A stretch of DNA of 64,000 nucleotides, taken from Artocarpus heterophyllus (Eukaryota; Streptophyta; Magnoliopsida; Rosales; Moraceae). This document shows positions 12,714 through 25,524 of the stretch, piece after piece (within the stretch, counting starts at the first letter, position 1; each line of letters begins with the position of its first letter). The translations under genes were made by a program, and so were the position numbers. The notes under the pieces were generated by a model. It saw only the letters and a list, made by a program, of their open reading frames with translations. It was not told the origin of the DNA and searched no databases. Where the stretch lies: positions 17,855,316 through 17,919,315 of the forward strand of contig CM046338.1 of NCBI GenBank assembly GCA_025403435.1, in the 5' to 3' direction.

Positions 12714-14678
12714 TGTTGGAAATATTGATACGGTGACATAGAGGAACTTTAAGAATTTTATTAATTACAAAGAAACATACTCATGTTGCTATAAGCAAGA
12801 AACAAAATTGTAATTAAACGTACATGTTAATGAACCAAAAGTAGCACACCTGACTGAAAATCTCCATGTTTAGATCTTCAATGATATGTCTCTTTCTTCT
12901 AGTTGTTGTTGTGTGTGAGCACAACTTAATAGAAAAACTCACGATAGACTTTCTTCTAGTTTTTTCACTCTAAAAGATGCACCAAACCATTCTTTTTTTA
13001 GACTTAGCATAAATGAGGAGAAGAGCCACCTAATTATAGAGTTTGCAGGAGGTGGTACAAGTCTATCAGGATTATGAGAAGATTTTTCTCTTTCCTTCCT
13101 ACGCTCCACATGCCAATCATAGTGTGCTTATCCACTGTGCACGCCAACTACTTATAGGAGGAAGGATTTGAGTTCTAGCCAATCATAGTGTAGGATAATG
13201 TGATTATCTGTAATATCTAAGATAATTCTTATTCAAATAATTCTATTTAAATTAGATTCTAATTATTCTAGATAATTTATCTAACTTAAATAATCATTAA
13301 TAATTATTCTTGATTCAAATTGAAATACAATTAGGATTTAAATTAATTATTCAAATGATTAATTATCAAAAAATCCCAAAAATTAGATTTGCATAAATAT
13401 TATTTTGAAATTAACTAATTACTTAACCAATTTCTAGACCTTCCCCACTAATAAGCACCTACAATCCTTCTGGACTAGGCCTAGTGCCACACATAGTCCA
13501 ACTGGACTATTGGGCCTACACACTGAAAGGTCCAATAACTCATCTAGCGTAACCTTTTATATTACATGTAGTAAACCATATTCTACATAACTAGTCAAGG
13601 AATTTGTCGGCTAGCATTGGAATCTGATGGATATATATTATCAAGTTACAATAATAACAGATAAATTAATCTCTGATTAGTTATCTATTTAATTATTAAC
13701 TTTGGTGTCAGTCCACTAAAGAACCAAAACACACTTTTGATAATATATCGTATTACGAGACTTTATTTATTAGTTTTATCCATGACCTCTCATACATGTG
13801 TGTATCCTCATAGGTTACCCATAATTAGATGAAGGACTTAGTTCCGTTTTACTTTTCAATTATTTTATCTCAAAGTTTCATTATTTCACTTATTTAAAAA
13901 ATTTCATTTATAACAAATACAAATGGAAAATCATTCGGTCACCACAAGTATCCAAATGACTCAGGCCTTGTTCTTTTCCAAATTCCTGAATAATGCCTTT
14001 GTAAGGATAACATTAACTCTTTGTTAGAGAGCTATGGATTTTTTGTCTATAGATTATGCTATTATCTAATAAAGGTTGCATCTCCAATATACTAACAATT
14101 GAGCCTTTTGTCATTGGAACTTCTACCTTTAGCATATAAAATGATACAAGCTATAAACATTGAGTCATAAATTTACTTTAGATTAAGATCACACATAGAT
14201 GATTGTCAAAGTGAATTGATTTAACATAAATGGAATTATTATTAAATCAATTACACTTTAGGTCTAGTCCAGTATACGACCACTATTAGGTTTACTACAC
14301 CAATGTGTCTATTATGGAGTCAATCCGCTCCGATAGTCTAGATAAACTGTTTCCCTAATTGGACGTAGAGTCTCGTTACAGTCTTGTCATGTATAAAATA
14401 TCTAGTTAAATATATGGACTATGGACTATATAATTTAGGCTATTTATCTTGATCTCGTATCTATACCGCATGTAAATTATTCCTTATATGCTCGATCCCA
14501 AGATTTGGCTCTAATGGTCATGGAACACATGTTTGTTAAATGCTAAAATATAATAATGAAAGCAATAGGAAGACCATTATTAACGCATGAAATATTCGCA
14601 TTATTTATTTATTTATTTAATCTAAAATGTCATTAATTACAAATAAAGTGTTTGTTCCTTAGGGCACCAATCTTAACA
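12714..14678 (-). mobile_element. Diverged solo LTR of the same Copia family as 44,769-54,461
   Basis: It starts TGTTGGAAAT and ends CTTAACA, like the young LTRs (TGTTGGAAAC ... TCTAACA), and its length of 1,965 bp is close to their 2,035 bp. The middle and right parts follow the young LTR in order: the GTATCCAAATG word, the paired AAAGTGAAT..GATTT segments, the CCGCAT word and the final Ts/As. No gag-pol sits beside it. AGGAC occurs at 14,679-14,683 and at 12,702-12,706, seven bases before the TG, so the target duplication is uncertain. Alignment by eye only. Confidence 0.6.
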
Positions 14679-16904
14679 AGGACTAGATTTGACCATGATT
14701 TAAATGATGTGATGATGTACTGTGATACCTAAGAATTTCTAGTTCATTATAAATGCAATAATTAAAGGATTATGATAAGCAAAACACGTGTCACAAGGAT
14801 TTTATTTTAATTCAATTTTTATGATAAATTTCATAAATGTGAAAATAGGATTTCTAAAGATAAAAATCATGCTTTAGTCGTATGCAAGAAAGAAAGGATA
14901 TGAAAATAAAATGGAAAACTTAACTGTTGTAAAATATGTTGGAACAAATGTTAAGACAAAAATAGAGTTTAAGGAAAATACAATATATAAATATAGAAAA
15001 TTATATAGTATTAGAAGAATGCAGTAAAAGGACTATATTGATAAAGTAATATAGTGTAAAGAATTACATATATAAAGTTTTACAGTAAAAATTATGCTGT
15101 AAAAGTAATGCAGTATATAAATTAGACTGTATAAAGTTAAACATGTATAGAAATTATATTGTGTAGAAGATATGGATAAGTAAGAAATGCTGTGTAAGTT
15201 TATAACAATATATAAAAATGTACCGGCAATATAGGAAAAATAATGTCAGTGTAAAAATTAATGTGGGACCCATAAGGACACCTCAAAGGATGGAAAAGAA
15301 TGCAACAACTCCCTTTTTAGGAACTGGTTTTGGATATATACAGGAGCAATTTTTTGAAAATTATGATTTGGTCCTTATATAAGTGAAAATATCCATCAAA
15401 GTGACACTTTTAGGATTAGAATTTTCACACCTTTTCCCAATGATGGTTGGATTTGTTGAGTGACTGAGAGCAAACTTTTGTTTGCAAAATGGTCCCTCGA
15501 TCAAGTCTTTTTATTATTCAAGAGCTTAAGTGAAAAGATAAGCCTTTGTCTTCATCATTTTCGTGCATGAACTATGAAAACATAGCCATTTTAGCTCTCC
15601 AAGAAATCGGCCTTAGTTTTCCTGATTCCTTTCAATATTTTTCAAAGACTCAGCCTCTAATCAAGCTTTAGATCAAGTTTAATCAGTTTAGTGCATGATA
15701 AGCCACTTTTAGACGTAAAAATCTAATCTTTACTCTATCTATTTTGGTGTTCTTCCTCAGAGTTTTAAGTGGATTTTCATGGGCTATGTTATAGTTATTC
15801 TCAAGGAGGGTGAGCAAAGCTTAAGGTACCAAAGAAGAGGATTCAAAAGCTTCAAGAAATCGTTGGTAAATTCTTAAACCCTAGTCTTGAAAATATGATA
15901 ATTTTATGAGTTAAAATTATAGTTTGGACTCTTTTTGGACTATGACGTGTATAAGAGACTCTATAGTATAATTAAATGTTATGTTAAGAGGATGATGATG
16001 ATGATAAAAAGATGAAAAATTATGGTTTAAGGTTAAAAAGACACAGTGTGACAAACTTTATCATTAACACTAAGTTTAAGCAAACTAAATGTTTGATAAA
16101 ATGATCTTGAGTCATGGCATGAAAAGAAAGTATTATAGCATGTTTTCTTTATGTAATAAGTGTTTGATTAAATATTTGGAAATGTTTATATGAGATTAAA
16201 CCTTAGAAAAGCAAATTAAGATAATTAAGGTTCAAAAAATGTATTCAAGAGCATTTTTTAAAAATATTATGTTTGAGGCCCTTAATGGTGGAATCACTCT
16301 CTAAGTTCCACACATAGTTTATTGGAAACATCAAACCAGACAACTTTCATGAAGAAATTCTGCACGAATTCTGATTAAAACAAGCTGAAGCACATTGATT
16401 TCCGTTCTGTCTTTTTAAAAACATCATCAAGATGAATGATTTTGAGGAAAGTTAAAACACAAAAGTTATAGATCTCATCGAAATGATCCAAAAGCGTGAT
16501 TGATTTATGAAAATTCTATACCAATTTCAAGTTATGAATTTTACGAAATTTTACGAGATTTTAAGCATAAAAATTCGTAAAAAGGAAAACATTATGACAT
16601 GTTTTGAATTTGACCAAGGACCTTATGGTAAGTTTTAATCCTTACAAAAAAACTAAACTTTTTTGGTATAAATCGGCTGTCTTTGGTCCCAAGGGCAAAA
16701 ATGTCAATATTTTGTGTATTAGGTCAAAATCGTAAAACTGTATGAATGAGAATGAGAAAGGTTGGTTTTCTGCATTGTATGGGTAGTGAGTAACCATAGA
16801 TATTAAGTTGGAAAGGATTTAAGGTTTTTACTAAGCAAAGAATGAGAAAAGTATGTTAAGGTTGTAATCGTAAAAAATTTTATATTACAGGTCAAAACTG
16901 TTGT

Positions 16905-17465
16905 TGAGGTGTTGAGATCTCCAACTGAAGCCTGGCGGGCACCTCGAATGTATTACAAGGGAGGTTGCTCGTAGAGCCTCCAGGCGGATTTGCCTCCCGC
17001 GGGAGGAGTGCGTCCCTTGAGAGTTGAACCTATATCCTCTTGAATAAGAGGGTCTTAGGGTGTTCCCTAGGTACCAATCCAACCAATTGGTGGGATTGGT
17101 ACATGGAGGACACCCTATGACCCTCTTATTCAAGAGGATATGAGTTCAACTTCCAAGAGACATGCTCCTTCACTGGAGGCAAAAATCCAAGTTGGGTTTC
17201 TCTTTCGAGCAGGGACCCTCTCATCCACAATTTGTTAGGGGGATCCACCTGCCGAGTCGAGGTCCCTCCCAGAGCAGGGGCCCACTCGAGGGTCGAGTAT
17301 CCACCCAAAAATGCGTGTTTAATGTTGAGATCTCTGGCCAGAGCCTAGTAGGCACCTTGAACGTATTGCCCCGGGAGGCTACTCGGGGAGACTCCACGCG
17401 GATTTGCCTCCCGCGGGGGGAGCGCATCCCCCAGGAGTCGAACCTTTTTCCTCTCGTATAAGAGA
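16905..17465. mobile_element. SINE-like repeat cluster with three units (-, +, -)
   Basis: Two direct copies begin GTTGAGATCTC at about 16,912 and 17,327 and share the words CGGATTTGCCTCCCGCG and AGTCGAACC/AGTTGAACC. On the minus strand these end in GGTTCGACTCC and GGTTCAACTCTC, close to the pol III B box GGTTCGANTCC. Between them lies an inverted related unit containing GAGTTCAACTTCC. The segment is much more GC-rich than its surroundings. I could not define an A box with confidence, so a tRNA-derived SINE is likely but not shown. Confidence 0.5.
17019..17154. repeat. 136-bp near-perfect hairpin
   Basis: Arms 17,019-17,063 and 17,110-17,154 are complementary at about 90%. The inner loop carries a second stem, GTACCAATCC (17,071-17,080) against GGATTGGTAC (17,093-17,102). 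Head-to-head insertion or inversion of the SINE-like unit would explain it. A transcript across it would form a long double-stranded stem. Confidence 0.8.
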
Positions 17466-19179
17466 ATAAAACCAATGTTTGGTTTTTTGTAATGTTATAA
17501 GTAACAAAGAAATGTAAGTTTTGTTTTAAAATGTGTTTCAAAAGTTTTCTAAGACCTGTCAAGGGCAAAATAGTCATTTTTTAAAAAGACCAAAATGGAT
17601 CCCAAAACGTTTGATTTAGGAAAACACCCCTTACTAGGAATTTTTCCATAACCCATAAGTAATGGGATGGTAAAGTAACAAGAAGTTTAGTAAAGCTACA
17701 TGACTTACATAAAATCTGTTAAGAGTAAAATCGTATTTTTAATGAGACCGCTAGAACGAAGCCGAGTCTCTCGAATTAGCAAAACGCCCTTAGATAGAAA
17801 ATAATCCGTAATATATAACAAAACCTCAAGTAAGAGAAGAAATTTAACTTAGGGATGTTCAAATTAAGGAAAGGAAAAGTAAACCGGTGGGATATAAAGT
17901 TAAGTATAAGGAATAAACATTTAATGTTTAAGTTATATTATCGATCAAGTAGGTCGATAATAAAAAAGTTAGCTAATAAGTTAGGTGTCGTTTGATCAAG
18001 ACACATAAGCCGACTAATAGAAGAGAAAGGATAAAGTTGGAATGTTAGAGCGTTATCTAGATAAGTTTCAAACGTCATTTATTGCATAAAGAAAATGAAT
18101 TTCAAATGCTCGAAAAAAGTTTTATGTTTGCATTTGTTATGCATAATGTTTTAAAGATCAAGTCATGTTTTGTAATATGTTTGCATTTACTATACTTAAT
18201 GTTTAAGTGCTAAGTTATAGCATATGATATGTGAACATTTGATATGCTCACTAAAGTTAACAAGCAGGTAAAGCAAAGATGATAAATAAGTGTTGTACCA
18301 ACCTCCTTGATGTGAGGTTTACAAGTTATGTTAAAGTTATGACTTCATTATTCGATGGTCTTAAGTCTTCTACAAGGGAAGCATTATGTTTACGTTCTCA
18401 TGACTAATGGTGTTGGTACGAACACTTAAGTTCACAATATAAGAAAAGATATGAACGATGATAAGAAATTAAGTAAGATAAGAATGATAATAAAAAGCTC
18501 CTAATTAAAAGTTCATAGTTAAGCATAAATAGAATCAAGCATTATGCTATTGCTTGCATTCCTTTTTAAGTAATTTTTTACGAAGAAAGTTTTATGAAAA
18601 ACTGTTAAGAAATGTTTTATGAGAAACATTTATGAAAAAAATTTTATGAGAAAGGTTTTTAAAAGAAAAGTTTTATAAACAAAATTTTAAATATTTTGTG
18701 AGAATATGTTTAAACTTACTAAGCGTAAGCTCATTACAAGTTCCTTCATACTGTAGGTAGTCCTATAAGAGACCAGTAAGACTGCTTGAAAAGCTCGGTA
18801 TTGGGATGGACAAATGTGAAGGTTAGGTATAGATACCATTACGGTGGTTTTTCGCTATAGAAAGGAAAAGTTTTTACTATATTTAAAAAGATGTTATAAG
18901 AAAGTAAATGTTTCTATAAGTTTTAAGAAACGTTTTGAGTGGTTTTAAAGTCAAGTTTTGAGCTATGTCTCAACTTTGGTTGCAATGGAAGTCATAACAG
19001 CTTTAATGTATATTAAAGTATGTTTAAGAAAAAAATCTATCAAGTATTTTCTTACTAAGTAAATAAGATTAAAGTTATGAAATGATGTTTAAGTAAGTTA
19101 AGTGATTGCCCAAAAAGACAGGACGTTATATGTTCTCAGTGACAAGATGAGATGCTAATCTTACTCACATTTGCTTAAT

Positions 19180-22100
19180 TGTGACACCCAAGATTAGAGT
19201 TTCTAATCCAAAACTTTAATTCCATCAAGTTGATTAGAAACTTAATTAAGGATAGGTTAGGTAAGGGAAATTAAATTAAAGTTGGTCTATAAATAAGTGT
19301 ACTTGCACCGAGACCTCATTTTTGCTTCATTTTCCTCTCTTCTTCACCCACCTAAAATAGGTTTTAAACACAAAGATTCCTCAAAAGTTTTATCCCATTT
19401 CTTCCTCCAAAAAAACCGGTTCTAACTCTCACAAGTTCTCAAAAAATTTTCCTTCCATCTCCACCATAAAACCCTAGTTAAAAGAACTAGAAGAAGAAGA
19501 AGAAAAAGTTGAAGTCTTTAAAGTGTTCATCAAAGTAACCTCTATGCCTTTCTCTCCATTTTCTTGGCTAGAAAAAGATGTCATTTTTACTTAGTTAAAT
19601 TTATATGTTAGTGACAAAAAAACAACAACAAAGAAGAACAACGAGTTAATGGTGCTAGAGTGACCTTTCAAGAAAGTTTCTCTAGGGGTAAAAGTTCTAA
19701 ACTTTTCTCTTTAAATCTCTTAGTTAATTTAAAGTTTGTATTTTTATGAGTTAATTTATGTTTTAGTGTGATAATGGTTTGTAATAATTCCTATTTATAT
19801 TGGTTGGTGTGGTTTTATATATATCTTGTTGTAAAAAGGCTTAGGTTTGCATGATTAATTTGAGTTTTGCATGTTAGATGTTGTGGAAAAAATTTCCACA
19901 AATTTTAATCATGAAAATAAAAACTTTAGAGTCTAATTTATACTTTTTTTGAACACTAAACTTTTAGATTTTGATGTTTTAAATAAAACTCTCTGATTGT
20001 AAAAAATCTGCAGTTTTGACTGTAAGTTGTGATTTTGAACAGTTTTTCAAAACTGCTATAGTTGCTAAAAGCTATCTAGCTTACTGTCCAAATTGTTTTC
20101 CGACAGCCAGCCACTGTTTTTCGCTGGTTGGGGCTGTTTTGGGATCGAATTATAATATTCATAGAGCACAAAAGTTTTATATTTCGACAAGACGGATAAC
20201 TTTTATAAAGAAACTTTTTTTTTTTCAAAATTTTGCCTTTAAATTACAGTTATGGACAGTTTCAAAAACTGAAAAAATGGGTTGATTCGATTTTTCAAAG
20301 TTTCGGGCTGTTTTAAGGCCAAATTTTAATTTTCGTCAAACACAAAACTTTTAGATCTCAACGAAATAAGGAAATTTCATAAAGAAAATTTTATAAAAAT
20401 CTGTCTCTAAGATGGACTTTAAATTAGATTTAAAAAAATAGTTAAAACTTTTTTAGTCGGGAAAGTTTGCAAAAATTACCGAAAAATAAATATGATAAAG
20501 ACAGTAAACATGATTTTGAAACTTTTAAACCTAATATTTAAAATTAGCAACTTTCATTAAGAAAAACTTTAAAAGAAAAACTGTTTTTAATATATAATTT
20601 TACGGTAACTTTTTAAAACTAATTGAAAAGTATCTCTCGGTACTAGTTTCATAAATAAACATTCAGCTAGCGACGTAATCCTATTTTTTTGACCAATAAG
20701 GAAATTGTAGCACTTACAACAATCTATACGAGTCTATGATTTAGTGTTTCCCCAATTTTAGATGCTATTTTAAAGTGGGATTTTGATATAAAACTTTAAG
20801 TTATATGGATCTACTTTTCCCAAAAAAAAAATAAAATTAAGGGTTTTCAAATGAATGTTGGAGTAGCGATCATGAAAACCCAATACACTAAATCCTTAGT
20901 ATTATAACACTAGACATGGGTCTTACGCTCGTAATAGTTCACGAGCTCTCTAGGATCAAAGCTTTAATAATACGAAGTATGAAACACCTTAAGAATGTGT
21001 TTGAGCTTAATGGGCTTTGAACCAATTATGAGCCCAATAAATAAATTAAAGAAGTAGTTGTTTAGGATTTAGTCCATAAACGATTAGGTTATGTAATTAT
21101 TGATCTAGCTAATTGAGACTAAGTAGACTTAGTTAACGGTAATTAATTAATTATGTAAATTAATTATCAATCTTAGCATAAATTATTAAAGACAATTAAG
21201 TAAAACTAAAATTATGAGGAATTAATTCACTAATCCTTGTGATAGAAATGATGATTTTTACGACGGTATGATAAAGGGAAATATGATCTAATGATATGAT
21301 TAAAATCCTTACGAATTATGCTAAATTAAAATAGCATAAAATATATTATTCTTACACTCTTAATGGCTATACAAAATTGTTATCGATAGAGAATAGGAAA
21401 TTCTGGGCAAATAGAGAAACCTACGATAGGAAAACAGGTAAATAGGAATTTTGCTTACAGTATCAATAGTTTTCAAATGAAATGTTTTTACATGATTTCT
21501 AAAAGTATGAAATCCATAATCAGTGTTATGCCCTGCCATATTTTGTTAGGTCATATTTACCTAGTTAAGATATGTCATGTTTGTATCTTGTTAGTCATAT
21601 ATGATATGTGATGTATGTTATAATAAAATATACTGTTACTCACTTTCAGTTAAGCATGATTTTAATATTAGTACATGATGCTATGTAGTAACATGTCATA
21701 CTGCACACATATAATAAGACAAGTTAAGGGTGTCGTACCAATCTCTTGTCCTACAATAAGGTTTCAGTTTAGTTCAATATAGTTGATCTCAGTGTTGTTG
21801 GAACTTCGTGAACCCTAACTTCTCGAGCATCATGCGCAGCCGGTACGATCACCCAAGCTCAATTAGTAAGATAAGATAAGGCTTAAATAATTAAGCATAA
21901 AACAAGTCAAATAAGCAAGCATAAAATGTTCATACATATCTTATTGAGTGATGTTAAATTTGTTTTTTAGTTTAACTTCCTACTTGCTAAGCAAAAGCTC
22001 ATTTAAGTATGTTCATACTGTAGGTAAGGAACTTGTTAGCAAAACTTGATGGGTAGTGATGAGTGGTAGACGAATGGTGAAAATGCGAATGGATACTACT

Positions 22101-22407
22101 TACACAAAATGTATTTTCTGCAATATGTTTTCTTTCATAAATTATGCATGTATGAATAACTAAGTAATATTACGCAAGTATGCTCTAGAGACCAAGGTTG
22201 CAGTCATTCGACCTCAGTTTAAATATATATGTGTGTGTATATATATATATAAATGTTGCAACAAAAGATGCAACAAATATACGTAATTTTTCTACTAAGA
22301 AATTATCGTAATAATTAGTTTTAGAAATGTTTTTAAAGTAGTATTTAGTTTGAGAAAGGTATAAAAAGGATAGTTTTTAAGCGAAGGAATCCAAAGTTCT
22401 GGGGCTA
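19180..22407. mobile_element. Putative solo LTR, about 3.2 kb
   Basis: It starts TGTGACACCC, a start common in plant chromovirus LTRs. It is flanked by TTAAT at 19,175-19,179 and 22,408-22,412, which would be a 5-bp target duplication. The right end reads GGGGCTA rather than the usual CA, and TTAAT is common in AT-rich DNA, so the boundaries are tentative. The interior is non-coding; a T/C-rich stretch at 19,310-19,400 and an AAGAAGAAG run near 19,490 resemble a leader. The part at 21,640-22,220 is homologous to 18,240-18,990. Confidence 0.35.
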
Positions 22408-22418
22408 TTAATGTTAGG

Positions 22419-22769
22419 ATTAATTACAAAAATTCCCTCTAAATTATAGCATTTGTAATATTTTGCCTTTTGAACTTCAAAACATAATATTTGTTCCTTT
22501 TAAGTATGAACTTTTAACCAAAATGATGTTTTTGTTATAATTTTAACAGAAAATTGACAAATAATTATAAACTTAAGGGCATTTCGATAATTTTGGTTAT
22601 AGAAATAACCATAAAAATAAAAATTATAATAAAATAATCTTTATTGATGATTAAAAACAAAAAAAAATCAATTAAAACTGTTATACCATTGAAATCTTTC
22701 TTTTTTTATATTAAAAATTTCTTCAAAAATTTTTTTTTCACACTCAAAAAATATTTTGAAATTTTAAAA

Positions 22770-22805
<36 letters not shown>

Positions 22806-23248
22806 TAAAATGAAAAAAATATAACTTAAATATATTTAATATAACTAAAAAATATAACATAAATTTTTTTAAAGAGAAAAAACTCTAACAGTACTACTAA
22901 AATTCTTTTCATATTTTTTAAGGTTTTATTAGTATTTGTACCTTTTAAAATTTCAAGATTTTTTTTGAGAATGAAAAAAATTAATAAAATTTTTAAAAAA
23001 TTTTGATATACTAAAAAAATGAAAGATTTAAATAGTAATATATTTTTAATTAATTTTTTTATCTTAATAATCAAAAACTACTATTTTTATTATAATTATA
23101 ATTTTTTGTTATTTTTATAACTAAAATTATTAAAATATTTTTAATTTTAAAATTATTTATCAATTTATCGTTAAAATTATATCGCAAAAGGTTTATTTTT
23201 GTTTACATAAGTTCGGGGGATTGTTGCATTTCAATTTTTGTAATTAAA
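22419..23248. mobile_element. MITE with long terminal inverted repeats, about 830 bp
   Basis: The termini ATTAATTACAAAAATT and the complement AATTTTTGTAATTAAA are inverted. Complementarity continues imperfectly for roughly 200 nt each side; matching inner words include ATAATTTTAACAG/ATAATTTTAACG. Long arms and the absence of a protein suggest a Mutator-like MITE. I could not find a matching 9-bp target duplication. A (TA)n run lies at about 22,774-22,802. Confidence 0.6.
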
Positions 23249-23555
23249 CGTCAGACTCATCGCAAATTACCACAATTCTCCAAAGCCGAAGGATTTTTAA
23301 AAATGACCTTATAGAAGTTTTTTTAGACAGTTTTTAGTACAAAAAAAAAAACTTTTTAGACATTAAAAAGGTTTTATTTTTTTTTTATCATATTGAGATT
23401 CTTTATCCTGCTACAGATATTTTTTTTTAAAAATAAGACAATTTATCTACATAAAAAAATATGTTTTTTGGTTAAAAAAAAAGCCATTTATTTAATTAGG
23501 AATTTTTTTTTTCGCCCTTTCATCAAAATCTTCCCGCTCGCTCTCAGACCCTTTC
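23249..23555. other. Upstream region of the PPR gene
   Basis: A/T-rich with many homopolymer tracts, then a CT-rich stretch just before the start codon. No clear TATA box was identified. Confidence 0.4.
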
Positions 23556-23559
23556 ATGG

Positions 23560-25524
23560 ATGAAATCCGGATGGTTCTTCCTCGCTCACACCTCTCGCTT
23601 GCCCTCATGGGCCTTCTCTCTCCTCTCTCCCTTCAAAATCCACGAAAACCCATCTTCACAAACCTCGACATTTGTCCTCAACCACGTCGGCATAAGCCGT
23701 CTTCTCCCACATTGCGGAAGACAAGGTTATTTCCATCTTGGTTCTTCCATTCACGCTTCTCTCATCAAGCAAAACAATTTTCTCGGCTCAGAAAAGGATG
23801 ACGTAATCCGTAATGTTCTTGTTGTGTGGAACTCTCTTCTCTACATGTACTCACAATGTGGTGATTTTTCAAGTGTCGTTAAACTGTTTGGTGATATGCC
23901 TCTGAAGGACACAGTTTCGTGGAATACGATAATTTCGTGGTTTTTTAGAAATGGGCAGTTTGGTAATGGTTTTGGGTGCTTTAAAAGAATGCGTGAAATG
24001 GGATTGTGTAGAGTTGATAAAGCTACACTGACTTCACTTTTATCAGCTTTAGATGGACCGGATTTTGCTTACTTGAATAGGATGATTCATGGCTTAGTTT
24101 TCCAGTGTGGGTACAACCAGGAAACAACGGTGGGGAATTCTTTGATAACATCATATTTCAAATGTGGGTGTTCTAGTTCAGGAAGGCGGGTTTTCAATGA
24201 GTTGCTTGAAAGGAATGTTGTTACATGGACAGCTGTGATTTCGGGCCTTGCACAGAATGAACTCTATAGAGAGAGTTTGGAATTTTTCATGTTGATGCGT
24301 GGCGGCACTGTGTATCCTAATTCTTTGACGTATTTGAGCTTGCTCATGGTGTGTTCGGGTCTGCAGGCGTTAAGTGAAGGACGTCAAATTCATGCACTTT
24401 TATGGAAGCTGGGAATTGAATCAGAATTGCACATTGAGAGTGCACTAATGGACATGTACTCAAAATGTGGTAGTATGGATGATGCATGGAGCATTTTCGA
24501 GTCCGCTAAAGAGCTTGATGAGGTTGCCATGACAGTTATCCTTGTGGGATTTGCACAAAATGGGTTTGAGGAAGAAGCAATCCAAATCTTTAAGAAAATG
24601 GTGAAGGTAGGGATAAAAATCGACCCGAATATGGTTTCGGCGGCTCTTGGAGTGTTTGGTAATGATACTTCTCTTGGACTAGGGAAGCAAATCCATGCTC
24701 TAATTGTCAAAAGGAATTTCAGTTGCAACCCTTATGTCAACAATGGTCTTATAAACATGTATTCCAAGTGTGGACAATTGGAGGAGTCGGTCAGAGCCTT
24801 CAATGAGATGCCACAAAAGAACTCAATCTCGTGGAATTCCGCGATTGCGGCTTTTGCTCGCCACGGGGATGGTTTTGGAGCGCTAAGATTGTATGAAGAG
24901 ATGAAATTGGAAGGCATGAAGCCAACGGATGTTACATTTTTGTCTCTGCTTCATGCTTGTAGCCATGTAGGCTTAGTTGAGAAGGGCATGGAGTTCTTGT
25001 ACTCTATGTCTAAAGACCATGGAATGGTTCCAAGGACAGAACACTACGCTTGTGTAGTTGACATGTTAGGTCGAGCAGGACTCCTCACTGAAGCTAAAGA
25101 TTTTATTGAAAAGTTGCCGGAGAAGCCTGGCCCACTAGTTTGGCAGGCGTTGCTCGGTGCCTGTAGTTTTCATTCTGATTCCGAGATGGGAAAATTTGCT
25201 GCTGAGCAGTTAATTGCAGCAGCACCTGAGAGCCCAACGCCATATGTTCTGCTGGCCAACATATATTCTTCTGAAGGGAAATGGAAAGAGAGAGCAAGGA
25301 CTATTAAGAGATTGAAGGAGATGGGGGTAGCAAAAGAAACAGGCATTAGTTGGATTGAGATAGACAAGAAAGTTCACAGCTTTGTTGTTTGGGACAGAAT
25401 GCATCCAAAATCTGAGATGATTTATGGGGTTTTGGCTCAACTTTTTAAACTGATGATTGATGAAGGCTATGCCCCAGATAAGAGGTTCATACTCTTTTAT
25501 TTGGATCAAGATGGAAATAGATAG
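23560..25524 (+). CDS. PLS-class pentatricopeptide repeat protein, E/E+ subgroup, 654 aa
   Basis: An intronless gene, as is usual for this family. Predicted to bind a specific organelle RNA, most likely as a C-to-U editing factor in mitochondria or plastids. PPR motifs run from about residue 88 to 520, with repeated cores such as [33 protein letters not shown] and [10 protein letters not shown]. From about residue 526 the E and E+ motifs follow (VWQALLGAC ... [13 protein letters not shown]), ending at YAPDKRF with no DYW deaminase domain, so a partner would have to supply the catalytic activity. It matches Arabidopsis At3g05340 along its length, from memory. The N-terminus is basic and Ser/Leu-rich, as for a transit peptide. 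An out-of-frame ATG at 23,556 overlaps the chosen start at 23,560 and could reduce translation. Confidence 0.92.
   Translation: MKSGWFFLAHTSRLPSWAFSLLSPFKIHENPSSQTSTFVLNHVGISRLLPHCGRQGYFHLGSSIHASLIKQNNFLGSEKDDVIRNVLVVWNSLLYMYSQCGDFSSVVKLFGDMPLKDTVSWNTIISWFFRNGQFGNGFGCFKRMREMGLCRVDKATLTSLLSALDGPDFAYLNRMIHGLVFQCGYNQETTVGNSLITSYFKCGCSSSGRRVFNELLERNVVTWTAVISGLAQNELYRESLEFFMLMRGGTVYPNSLTYLSLLMVCSGLQALSEGRQIHALLWKLGIESELHIESALMDMYSKCGSMDDAWSIFESAKELDEVAMTVILVGFAQNGFEEEAIQIFKKMVKVGIKIDPNMVSAALGVFGNDTSLGLGKQIHALIVKRNFSCNPYVNNGLINMYSKCGQLEESVRAFNEMPQKNSISWNSAIAAFARHGDGFGALRLYEEMKLEGMKPTDVTFLSLLHACSHVGLVEKGMEFLYSMSKDHGMVPRTEHYACVVDMLGRAGLLTEAKDFIEKLPEKPGPLVWQALLGACSFHSDSEMGKFAAEQLIAAAPESPTPYVLLANIYSSEGKWKERARTIKRLKEMGVAKETGISWIEIDKKVHSFVVWDRMHPKSEMIYGVLAQLFKLMIDEGYAPDKRFILFYLDQDGNR

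Larger units (their letters stand above)
14721..19179. repeat. Long non-coding repeat region, related to 19,180-22,407
   Basis: It begins TGTGATACCTAAG, similar to the TGTGACACCCAAG start of the next repeat. Near its right part (18,240-18,990) it shares ordered words with 21,640-22,220, such as TCATACTGTAGGTA and GTTGCA after a run of AGCTCATT. There is no coding frame. A SINE-like cluster (16,905-17,465) sits inside. It could be a degraded chromovirus-type LTR or other LTR-derived DNA; the right border is arbitrary. Confidence 0.35.

Noticed and set aside
17162..17577. Overlapping frames on both strands in the GC-rich repeat
   Set aside because: They reflect the SINE-like repeat composition; no protein features.
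22826..23074. 82-codon Ile/Lys/Phe-rich minus-strand frame
   Set aside because: Low-complexity translation of the AT-rich MITE interior.
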